Positions 1 to 5,583 of a stretch of DNA of 8,532 nucleotides are shown in pieces; positions within the stretch are counted from its first letter, which is position 1, and every line of letters starts with the position of its first letter. The notes below the pieces were generated by a model that did no database searches, was not told the origin of the DNA, and saw only the letters and a list, made by a program, of their open reading frames with translations. Location: positions 1 through 8,532 of the forward strand of contig JAGGVW010000062.1 in NCBI GenBank assembly GCA_021157805.1, given 5' to 3'. A program made the position numbers and the translations under genes. Source of the stretch: a bacterium. GTDB lineage: Bacteria > Ratteibacteria > UBA8468 > B48-G9 > JAFGKM01.

Positions 1-914
1 ACCTTAAACACGCCGGTAGTTATTCTCTTTTAACTCATGAAGAAGAAGTTGAAATTGCAAAAGGTATTGAAGAAATGAAAAAAAAGATAAATGAAATGAA
101 GAAGAAGAAGAAAAAATTTTCTCAAATTCAATACATAAGATGCTGTCAGAAACTGAATGAATTGAGAGGTCGTCTTATAAAATCAAATTTACGTCTTGTC
201 ATAAATATTGCAAAAAGATATAGCAATCCTAAACTTTCACTTCTTGATTTAATTCAGGAAGGGAATATTGGTCTTATGAAGGCAGTAGAAAAATTTAAAT
301 ATAGAACCGGTTTTAAATTCAGCACTTATGCTACCTGGTGGATAAGACAGGCAATAACAAGAGCAATTGCAGACCATTCTTCAACAATAAGGATACCAGT
401 CCATATGATTGAAAAAATAAATAAATTAAAAAAACTTGAAGCCAGGTCAATGCAGTCAGATGATGGAGAAATAAAAGATGAAGAAATAGCAAAAAAGATG
501 AACCTTCCTGTGGAGAAAATTAAAAATATAAGAAAATCAATGAGACCTGACCCAATATCCATTGACCTGCCAGTTGGAGATGAAGAAAGGACAACCATAG
601 GTGATTTTATTGAAGATGGAGAAAATCCAAATCCAATAAAACATGTAAGGCATTCCCTTCTTTCAGAGGAAATAGAGAAGGCATTGAAAGTTCTTGATGA
701 GAGAGAAGAATTGATTATAAGATTGAGGTTTGGACTTGATAAAAAAAGGTATTCAAGAACACTTGAAGAAGTCGGGAGTTATTTTCACTTAACAAGAGAG
801 AGGATAAGACAGATAGAAGCAAAAGCAATACAGAAATTAAAAAAATCTCTTCACTCAAAAAAACTTGCACTATTTCTTGAAGGAAATTTTGAAACATCTC
901 TCCCTACCAAGTGA
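1..914 (+). CDS. rpoD: RNA polymerase sigma-70 factor, RpoD/SigA type (5' end outside window)
   Basis: Primary-type sigma factor that directs RNA polymerase to promoters. The frame is open to the left edge. Codons from base 3 read LKHAGSYSLLTHEEEVEIAK, which is sigma region 1.2, and bases 1-2 (ac) fit the end of a Tyr codon, so the Met at 75 is internal and the true start lies outside. About 303 residues are visible. Region 2 follows (NLRLVINIAKRY, DLIQEGNIGLMKAVEKF, then FSTYATWWIRQAITRAI for -10 recognition, about 186-390). Next are the RIPVHMIE motif and region 3. Region 4 (about 670-850) ends in the HTH around TLEEVGSYFHLTRERIRQIE, which reads the -35 element. All regions 1.2-4 are intact, which favours a group 1 or 2 sigma over an ECF or flagellar type. 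Region 1.1 cannot be judged because the N-terminus is missing. TTGACA/TATAAT-like promoters elsewhere in the window fit such a sigma. Confidence 0.9.
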   Translation, partial: LKHAGSYSLLTHEEEVEIAKGIEEMKKKINEMKKKKKKFSQIQYIRCCQKLNELRGRLIKSNLRLVINIAKRYSNPKLSLLDLIQEGNIGLMKAVEKFKYRTGFKFSTYATWWIRQAITRAIADHSSTIRIPVHMIEKINKLKKLEARSMQSDDGEIKDEEIAKKMNLPVEKIKNIRKSMRPDPISIDLPVGDEERTTIGDFIEDGENPNPIKHVRHSLLSEEIEKALKVLDEREELIIRLRFGLDKKRYSRTLEEVGSYFHLTRERIRQIEAKAIQKLKKSLHSKKLALFLEGNFETSLPTK

Positions 915-927
915 TGTTTTAAAATAT

Positions 928-933
928 TATAAT
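928..933 (+). promoter_or_regulatory. Putative -10 element just upstream of the MBL gene
   Basis: A perfect TATAAT lies in the short gap between the sigma gene stop and the ATG at 941. No -35 match is seen at 16-18 bp upstream, where the sigma gene's 3' end lies. Initiation about 7 nt downstream would fall at or next to the ATG, giving a leaderless message. That fits the lack of a Shine-Dalgarno sequence. In DNA this AT-rich the match could be chance. Confidence 0.35.
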
Positions 934-940
934 TGGTAAA

Positions 941-1702
941 ATGTCTTTTATAAAATTTCTCGGAACAGCAGGAGCAAGGTTTGTTATGCTGAAACAATTG
1001 AGAGCATCGGGAGGAATCTGGTTTTCAATAAATGATGTAAATTTCATAGTTGACCCTGGTCCTTGCTGCCTTCTAAGAATCTTAAAAAGCAGACCAAAAC
1101 TAAATGCAGAAAAACTTGATGGGATATTTCTCTCTCATAAACATTTAGACCATTCCTGCGATATAAACCTTATGATAGAAGCAATGACAGAAGGTGGTTT
1201 TAAAAAAAGGGGTATTGTTTTTTCTCCTTTTGATGCTTTAGAAAATGACCCTGTGATATTAAAATACTTAAGGGATTTTCCAGAAAAAATAGAAGTTATT
1301 GAAGAAGGGAAAAATTATCATTTAAAAGATTTAAAGATTGAAATACCTGTAAGACATAAACATGGAGTTGAAACATATGGATTTAAATTAAGAGGAGAAA
1401 ATGTTCCTGTTATTTCCTACATATCTGATACTGCTTTTTTCCCTGAAATTATTGAAAAATATGGAGAAAGTGATATTTTAATTATAAACACAGTTCTTTA
1501 TGAAAAGAAAGAAGGGATTCTTCATCTTTCTCTACCTGAAGCAGAGTTTATTATTTCTGAAATAAAACCGAAAAAAGCAATTCTTACACATTTCGGAATG
1601 ACAATGCTTAAAAACAAAATATGGGAAAAACAGGAAGAAATAAGTAAAAAAACAAAAACAGAAGTAATTGCCGCTTATGATGGAATGAATTTTGAAATTT
1701 AA
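941..1702 (+). CDS. MBL-fold metallohydrolase (RNase Z/PhnP-like)
   Basis: A 253-residue soluble metallo-beta-lactamase-fold hydrolase. The dinuclear metal motif HxHxDH is present as HKHLDH at residues 66-71. Later candidate ligands are His139/His141 (VRHKHG), Asp163 (SDTAFF) and His217 (THFG). This layout is shared by RNase Z-like and phosphoribosyl cyclic-phosphate phosphodiesterase-like (PhnP) enzymes. The extra arm of true RNase Z is not evident, so the substrate is unassigned. The fold start is typical (FLGTAGA, then IVDPGP at 36-41). The ATG at 941 has no Shine-Dalgarno sequence and lies 26 nt after the sigma gene stop, with a TATAAT just upstream. It may be read from its own leaderless transcript or through from the sigma gene. 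Family assignment is solid; specific function is not. Confidence 0.85.
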   Translation: MSFIKFLGTAGARFVMLKQLRASGGIWFSINDVNFIVDPGPCCLLRILKSRPKLNAEKLDGIFLSHKHLDHSCDINLMIEAMTEGGFKKRGIVFSPFDALENDPVILKYLRDFPEKIEVIEEGKNYHLKDLKIEIPVRHKHGVETYGFKLRGENVPVISYISDTAFFPEIIEKYGESDILIINTVLYEKKEGILHLSLPEAEFIISEIKPKKAILTHFGMTMLKNKIWEKQEEISKKTKTEVIAAYDGMNFEI

Positions 1703-1766
1703 ATCCAGTCAAATGTGCTATAAATTCATCTTTCCTCCAATTTTGAAATTCTTTTTTTGGATAAAA

Positions 1767-1795
1767 TATACCATTTCTTCAAAAAAAGGTATAAT
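1767..1795 (+). promoter_or_regulatory. Putative promoter with an inverted repeat over its core
   Basis: A TATAAT at 1790-1795 lies 10 nt before the ATG at 1806. It overlaps the right arm of an inverted repeat: TATACC at 1767-1772 and GGTATA at 1788-1793, with a 15-nt loop. The left arm occupies the place of the -35 element, which has no recognisable -35 sequence. A regulator bound to the two arms would cover the promoter core. The next gene encodes an HTH protein, so autoregulation is a reasonable inference. A six-base dyad in AT-rich DNA is modest evidence. Confidence 0.35.
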
Positions 1796-1805
1796 ATTTT
1801 TATAG

Positions 1806-2390
1806 ATGAAAAGTAAAACATTTAATGAAAAAAGATTCTTTACTACAAGTGATATTGGAAAAATTTTTGGAGTAACAAGAATTTGTGTTTATAAATGGAT
1901 AAAAGAAGGTAAACTTCCTGCAATAAGAGTTCCTGGGGGAAAATATAGAGTTTTAAAAAAAGACCTTATTGAGTTTATAAAAAAAGCAGGGAAAGATAAA
2001 TATGTAGATTTGGTAAGGGAACTTATAGAAAGTAAAAAAATCCTGATTGTTGATGATGATAAAAAAGTTATTGATGTTTTAAAAGAATATATTGAAAATA
2101 AAAATCCTGACTTTAAAATTTATACTGCTGATAACGGTTTTGACGCTGGTTTAATCATTACAAAAACCTATCCTGATATTGTCATTCTTGACCTTTTAAT
2201 GCCAGGAATGGATGGTTTTGAAGTTTGCAGAAAAATAAAGACAGACCCATCAACAAAAAATATAAAAGTTATTGCAATGACTGGATATCCTGATAAAGAG
2301 AACATTGAAAAAATAAAAGAAGCAGGAGCAGATTATATATTAGAAAAACCAATTGACTTTGAAAAACTTGAAAAGTTGATAGAAAGGTAA
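1806..2390 (+). CDS. HTH (excisionase/MerR-type) - receiver domain response regulator
   Basis: A 194-residue two-domain regulator with DNA-binding domain first and receiver second, the reverse of the usual OmpR or NarL order. Residues 11-60 form an excisionase/MerR-like winged HTH (FTTSDIGKIFGVTRICVYKW, then GKLPAIRVPGGKYRVLKKDL). Residues 77-194 are a CheY-like receiver with the acidic pocket Asp83-Asp85, phosphoacceptor Asp129 (DIVILDLLMPGMDGFEV), Thr159 and Lys181 (EKPID). All phosphorylation residues are present. No histidine kinase is in the window, so the partner is unknown. The ATG has no Shine-Dalgarno sequence and lies close behind a TATAAT. The stop codon overlaps the Shine-Dalgarno of the next gene, so this and the GspF/PilC-like gene form a tight operon. 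Control of type IV pilus or secretion functions is an inference from that pairing. Confidence 0.88.
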   Translation: MKSKTFNEKRFFTTSDIGKIFGVTRICVYKWIKEGKLPAIRVPGGKYRVLKKDLIEFIKKAGKDKYVDLVRELIESKKILIVDDDKKVIDVLKEYIENKNPDFKIYTADNGFDAGLIITKTYPDIVILDLLMPGMDGFEVCRKIKTDPSTKNIKVIAMTGYPDKENIEKIKEAGADYILEKPIDFEKLEKLIER

Positions 2391-2393
2391 AAA

Positions 2394-3380
2394 TTGTTCC
2401 TCTTTAAAACTATTTTTTCTAAAAAAAGTCAGTTTTATTTCAGATTATCTTCTCTTCTTTCTTCTGGATATAATGTTCTTGTCGCAATTTCTCACATTGA
2501 AGAAAATACTTCTGACCCTGTAATTAAAAATATTTCACATCATCTAAAAAAGGAAGTATCAGAAAGGAGGAGTTTTTCTGAAGCAATGGAGAAATTAAAA
2601 GATTTTTTCTCACCATTTGAAATTAAAACTGTCTCAGCAGGAATTAAATCCGGGAATTTTGCAGAAATCGTCTCTTCTCTATCAGCATATTTTGATTTTT
2701 TTGAAAATATAAGAAAGAAACTTTTAAATGGTCTCACATATCCTTTTATTCTTTTAAACCTTGCAATAATTATTCCTGCCTTTCCTGTTCTTTTCCTCAA
2801 AGGTTTTTTCCCTTTTCTTGGTAAAATTATTCCTCCTTTTATTCTCATCTATGGAATTATTTTTGTTTTTATATTTCTTCCTGAAATCCTTAAAAATCAA
2901 CCGATGAGAAAAACAACAGATGAGATTATTGTAAAAATCCCTTTAATAGGAAAAATTATTATTAATTTCCAGATGATTTTATTTTTAAAAACATTTTCTC
3001 TCCTTTATAAATCTGGAATAGATATTATAGATTCATTTAAAACAGCAACAGAAGTAGTATCAAATGAAACAATCAGAATGGATTTTGAGAAAAATTTTTC
3101 TTTATTAAAGGAAAACAGGACTATTTCTGAAGCAATAAGAAACAATTTATTTCTTCCCAATCAGGTCAAAGAGATTATTGAGACAGGACAAATAAGCGGA
3201 AATATGGATATAGCCATTGATAAAGTTGTGGAATATACAGAAGAAGAGACCAATTACATAATAAATCAATCTCTTAAAATTTTCCCTGTCTTCGTCTATC
3301 TTCTAATTGCTACTTATGTTGCCTATATCATTATTTCTTTTTACTCCAATTACATAAAAACAATAAATTCTCTCCTCTAA
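2394..3380 (+). CDS. Type II secretion / type IV pilus inner-membrane protein, GspF/PilC family, TTG start
   Basis: A 328-residue polytopic inner-membrane protein that would form the platform working with the assembly ATPase of a type II secretion or type IV pilus machine. Two T2SSF repeats are visible. The first covers about 14-135 with the conserved GIKSGNFAEIV at 83-93. The second covers about 186-310 with IETGQISGNMDIAI. Membrane segments fall at about 116-162 (one or two passes) and near the C-terminus (IFPVFVYLLIATYVAYIII). It is shorter than typical GspF/PilC (about 400 aa) because it lacks most of the N-terminal cytoplasmic extension. The start is TTG at 2394. AGAAAGGT at 2381-2388 is a good Shine-Dalgarno 5-6 nt away and overlaps the preceding gene's TAA, which implies translational coupling. 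No pilin, ATPase or secretin gene is nearby. Confidence 0.85.
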   Translation: MFLFKTIFSKKSQFYFRLSSLLSSGYNVLVAISHIEENTSDPVIKNISHHLKKEVSERRSFSEAMEKLKDFFSPFEIKTVSAGIKSGNFAEIVSSLSAYFDFFENIRKKLLNGLTYPFILLNLAIIIPAFPVLFLKGFFPFLGKIIPPFILIYGIIFVFIFLPEILKNQPMRKTTDEIIVKIPLIGKIIINFQMILFLKTFSLLYKSGIDIIDSFKTATEVVSNETIRMDFEKNFSLLKENRTISEAIRNNLFLPNQVKEIIETGQISGNMDIAIDKVVEYTEEETNYIINQSLKIFPVFVYLLIATYVAYIIISFYSNYIKTINSLL

Positions 3381-3406
3381 TATGCAGAAGAGTATGAAGC
3401 GTGCGG

Positions 3407-3435
3407 TTGACATATAAACAGGAGGATGGTAAAAT
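3407..3435 (+). promoter_or_regulatory. Strong sigma-70-type promoter of tRNA-Asp
   Basis: TTGACA at 3407-3412, a 17-bp spacer, and TAAAAT at 3430-3435. Transcription should start near 3442, giving a leader of about 15 nt before the mature tRNA 5' end at 3458. It is one of the best promoter matches in the window. With no terminator seen downstream, it may also serve the repeat block and thrS. Confidence 0.8.
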
Positions 3436-3457
3436 AAACAAACTTAAAAGGGAAAAA

Positions 3458-3531
3458 GGGGCCGTAGTTCAGCGGTTTAGAATGCCAGACTGTCGATCTG
3501 GAGGTCGCGGGTTCAAATCCCGTCGGCCCCG
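3458..3531 (+). tRNA. tRNA-Asp (anticodon GTC)
   Basis: A complete cloverleaf of 74 nt. The acceptor stem is GGGGCCG/CGGCCCC (3458-3464 with 3524-3530) and the discriminator is G3531. The D stem is GTTC/GAAT, with a G-T pair at its base. The anticodon stem CCAGA/TCTGG encloses loop CTGTCGA with anticodon GTC at 3492-3494. The T stem GCGGG/CCCGT encloses TTCAAAT. CCA is not encoded (GCT follows), so it must be added after RNase processing. The gene has its own promoter and is followed by repeats of its own 3' end. Confidence 0.97.
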
Positions 3532-3567
3532 CTTAGCGCTACCTTGTAGGGATGGTTTCAGTAAAAC
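3516..3567 (+). repeat. tRNA-3'-end repeat, copy 1 (includes the real tRNA end)
   Basis: A 52-bp block identical to 3638-3689. It begins in the T loop of tRNA-Asp, covers the 3' T stem, acceptor strand and discriminator, and continues 36 bp past the tRNA. The extra part contains three short dyads: TAGCGCTA, CTAC-CTT-GTAG and GTTT-CAGTA-AAAC. The 122-bp period and the tRNA-terminal start resemble the tyrT repeats of E. coli. Confidence 0.9.
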
Positions 3568-3630
3568 TTAGTCAGGAGAGAAAACAAAAAGGAGGAGAAA
3601 AAATTGAAAAGCGAGGTTAAACGAACGAAC

Positions 3631-3689
3631 GGGAAACAATCCCGTCGGCCCCGCTTAGCGCTACCTTGTAGGGATGGTTTCAGTAAAAC
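3631..3689 (+). repeat. tRNA-3'-end repeat, copy 2
   Basis: The block 3638-3689 is identical to copy 1 over 52 bp at an offset of 122. It is preceded by GGGAAAC, which is shared with copy 3 but differs from the tRNA. The segment 3629-3645 can still form a 5-bp T-arm-like hairpin, ACGGG-AAACAAT-CCCGT. The loop has lost the TTCAA consensus. No complement to the acceptor strand CGGCCCC is found upstream in this unit. The 63 bp between copies 1 and 2 (3568-3630) is purine-rich, shows no clear homology to the next spacer, and contains no recognisable gene. Confidence 0.9.
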
Positions 3690-3729
3690 AAAGGAATTAG
3701 TAGAAAAAAGAAAGTAAAAAAAGAATAAT

Positions 3730-3777
3730 GGGGCTGGATAATACATAAGGTGGGAAACAATCCCGTCGGCCCCGCTT
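3730..3777 (+). repeat. tRNA-3'-end repeat, copy 3, foldable as an acceptor/T-arm minihelix
   Basis: The block 3752-3777 is identical to copy 2 (3631-3656) over 26 bp at an offset of 121, and stops before the 3' flanking dyads. Upstream, GGGGCTG at 3730-3736 pairs with CGGCCCC at 3767-3773 over 7 bp with one G-T pair. This copies the tRNA-Asp acceptor stem. GTGGG-AAACAAT-CCCGT at 3750-3766 forms a T-arm-like hairpin stacked on it, with a 13-nt linker in place of the D and anticodon arms. The discriminator-like G is 3774, only 7 nt before the thrS ATG. The base identity is certain; the fold and any function are inferred, and the T-loop consensus is missing. Confidence 0.7.
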
Positions 3778-3781
3778 TAAA

Positions 3782-5512
3782 ATGAAAAAAGAATTTTATA
3801 AAAAGTACTGGCATACAACTTCTCATATACTGGCTCAGGCAGTTAAAAGGTTATTCCCGGATGTGAAGCTTGGAATAGGTCCTTCTATTGAGAATGGTTT
3901 TTATTATGATTTTTACACTGAAAAACCATTTACTCCAGATGACCTTACAAAAATAGAAGGAGAAATGAAAAAAATTATTAAAGATGACTATAAATTAGAA
4001 CAATTTGAAAAAAGCAAGGAGGAAGCAAAAGAAATACTTAAAAATGAACCATTTAAACTTGAATTACTTGAAGAAATACCAGAAAATACTGTCTCTTTTT
4101 ATAAACAGGGAGAATTTATTGATTTATGTCAGGGACCCCATCTTGAATCCACAGGACAGGTAAAATTCTTTAAACTTTTATCAATTGCTTCTTCTTACTG
4201 GAAAGGAGATGAAAGCAGAGAAAGTATGCAGAGAATTTATGGGATTTCTTTTGAGACAGAAGAAGAACTTAAGAAATATCTTAATTTTTTGAAAGAAGCA
4301 AAGGAAAGAGACCATAGAGTGCTTGGACAAAAACTTGACCTTTTTTCAATACATCCTGAATATGGCTCTGGACTTATTTTCTGGCATCCTAAAGGAAGTA
4401 TTGTAAGAAAGATAATCGAGGACTTCTGGAAAGAAGTTCATCTGAAAAATGGATACCAAATCCTTTATACTCCACATATAGCAGACAGTATTTTATGGGA
4501 AAAATCCGGTCATTATTCTTTTTATAAAGATTATATGTTTCCCCCTATGGAGGTTGATAAAGAGAAAAGATTTCAGTTGAAACCAATGAACTGTCCATTT
4601 CATATTATTATATATCAAACAAAGACAAGAAGTTATAAAGACCTTCCTTTAAGATGGGCTGAACTTGGGACAGTTTACAGGTATGAAAAACAGGGTGTTT
4701 TACACGGACTTTTAAGAGTAAGAGGATTTACTCAAGACGATGCTCACATATTCTGCACTCCTTCTCAACTTAAAGAAGAAATAAGCAAAATAATTGAGCT
4801 TGTTTTCTTTTTCCTTAAAAGTTTTGGGTTTTCTGAATTTTCTGTTTTCCTTTCAACAAGACCTGAGAAATTTGTTGGAACTGTTGAAAACTGGGAAATT
4901 GCAACTAAAACCCTTGAAAGCTCATTAAAAGAAAAAGGAATTGATTATGAAATTGACCCGGGAGAGGGAGTTTTCTATGGACCAAAAATTGATGTAAAAA
5001 TAAAGGACTGTATTGGAAGACAATGGCAATGTTCAACTATCCAGGTTGATTTCAATATACCAGAAAAATTTGAAGTGAAATTTATTGATGAAGATGGCAA
5101 AGAAAAAACACCAATTTTAATCCATAGAGCAATACTTGGGTCACTGGAAAGATTTTTTGGTGTTCTTATTGAACATTACAAAGGCAATTTTCCTCTCTGG
5201 CTTGCCCCAGAACAGTTAAGAATATTACCAATTACTGAAAGACATAATGAATATTCAAAAAAAATAGAAGAAAAATTGAAAGAAAATTTCAGAGTTTCAG
5301 TTGATTTAAGAAATGAAAAGATAGGAAAGAAAATAAGGGATGCAGAAGAAGAAAAAGTGCCATATATGTTAATAATAGGCGATAAAGAGATTGAAACCGG
5401 TAATATTGCTTTGAGAAAACATAAAAAAGGTATGGCTGGAAATTTTACTCTCAAAGAGATTGAAGAAAAATTAAAAAAGGAGATTGAAGAAAAAGTTTTT
5501 TCAGTTGTTTGA
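3782..5512 (+). CDS. thrS: Threonyl-tRNA synthetase, lacking the TGS domain
   Basis: Cytosolic class II synthetase that charges tRNA-Thr; 576 residues against about 640 in E. coli. The protein starts directly in the N2 editing domain: HTTSH at 11-15, and Cys116/His120 in CQGPH complete the editing motif. The catalytic core carries the zinc ligands Cys271 (KPMNC), His322 (DDAHIF) and His448 (IHRAILGS). Their spacings of 51 and 126 equal those I recall for E. coli Cys334/His385/His511. Motif 2 is seen in RWAELGTVYRYE and motif 3 in HRAILGSLERFFG. The anticodon-binding domain occupies about 480-570. The offset of about 63 residues matches loss of only the N-terminal TGS domain. No TGS sequence exists in frame upstream, where a stop lies at 3746-3748. 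The ATG has no Shine-Dalgarno sequence and sits 7 nt behind a tRNA-like element. thrS followed by infC-rpmI-rplT is a conserved bacterial order. Confidence 0.96.
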   Translation: MKKEFYKKYWHTTSHILAQAVKRLFPDVKLGIGPSIENGFYYDFYTEKPFTPDDLTKIEGEMKKIIKDDYKLEQFEKSKEEAKEILKNEPFKLELLEEIPENTVSFYKQGEFIDLCQGPHLESTGQVKFFKLLSIASSYWKGDESRESMQRIYGISFETEEELKKYLNFLKEAKERDHRVLGQKLDLFSIHPEYGSGLIFWHPKGSIVRKIIEDFWKEVHLKNGYQILYTPHIADSILWEKSGHYSFYKDYMFPPMEVDKEKRFQLKPMNCPFHIIIYQTKTRSYKDLPLRWAELGTVYRYEKQGVLHGLLRVRGFTQDDAHIFCTPSQLKEEISKIIELVFFFLKSFGFSEFSVFLSTRPEKFVGTVENWEIATKTLESSLKEKGIDYEIDPGEGVFYGPKIDVKIKDCIGRQWQCSTIQVDFNIPEKFEVKFIDEDGKEKTPILIHRAILGSLERFFGVLIEHYKGNFPLWLAPEQLRILPITERHNEYSKKIEEKLKENFRVSVDLRNEKIGKKIRDAEEEKVPYMLIIGDKEIETGNIALRKHKKGMAGNFTLKEIEEKLKKEIEEKVFSVV

Positions 5513-5514
5513 TA

Positions 5515-5543
5515 TTTACAATCTGATAAAATTTTTATATAAT
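5515..5543 (+). promoter_or_regulatory. Promoter of the infC-rpmI-rplT operon
   Basis: TTTACA at 5515-5520, a 17-bp spacer, and TATAAT at 5538-5543, beginning just after the thrS stop. The start site should be near 5550, giving a leader of only about 30 nt. That is too short for the long L20-binding leaders known from some bacteria. Confidence 0.75.
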
Positions 5544-5566
5544 TATACAGGATAAGTTAAAAAGTA

Positions 5567-5583
5567 AGAAAGGAGTGTCAATT
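5567..5583 (+). promoter_or_regulatory. Shine-Dalgarno and rare ATT start codon of infC
   Basis: AGAAAGGAG at 5567-5575 is a nine-base match to the usual anti-Shine-Dalgarno. The in-frame GTG at 5575 shares its G with this site, so it cannot be the start. The first well-spaced in-frame codon is ATT at 5581, 5 nt away. No ATG, GTG or TTG lies nearby in frame. Confidence 0.85.

Noticed and set aside
75..77. ATG at 75 as the start of the sigma factor
   Set aside because: The frame is open to the left edge and encodes recognisable sigma region 1.2 upstream of this Met, so it is internal.
326..598. Minus-strand ORFs opposite the sigma, GspF, thrS, infC and GGDEF genes, and the plus-strand ORF opposite the coiled-coil gene
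   Set aside because: They are shadows of well-supported genes on the other strand, with low-complexity Phe/Ser/Ile composition and no family motifs.
1720..1762. Intrinsic terminator after the MBL gene (AATTT-TG-AAATT followed by T-rich sequence)
   Set aside because: The hairpin is five A-T pairs with a two-base loop, too weak and common in AT-rich DNA to call.
3516..3689. CRISPR array: two exact repeats with unlike spacers and a CTACCTTGTAGGGAT core that recalls some CRISPR repeats
   Set aside because: Only two full copies with a period of 122 bp and spacers over 60 bp. The repeat includes the end of a functional tRNA, the third copy keeps only the tRNA part, and no cas genes are present. 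The core resemblance is from memory and unverified.
3558..3746. Minus-strand ORF of 62 codons across the repeat block
   Set aside because: It is antisense to the repeats, begins inside one copy and spans another. It is Phe/Ser-rich as expected from purine-rich DNA read backwards, has no recognisable family, and no clear Shine-Dalgarno was noted.
3516..3777. attL/attR of an integrative element at a tRNA 3' end
   Set aside because: tRNA 3' duplications are typical of integration, but here they enclose about 60-70 bp with no integrase or cargo, and there are three copies at a regular period. A decayed element cannot be fully excluded.
3532..3781. T-box riboswitch upstream of thrS
   Set aside because: The conserved T-box sequence, a specifier stem and a terminator/antiterminator pair are not seen. 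The tRNA-like sequence is a copy of tRNA-Asp itself.
5575..5577. GTG as the infC start codon
   Set aside because: Its first base is part of the AGAAAGGAG Shine-Dalgarno, so no spacing is left; ATT at 5581 has normal spacing.
5544..5580. Long L20-binding autoregulatory leader before infC
   Set aside because: The promoter at 5515-5543 leaves only about 30 nt of leader, too short for such a structure.
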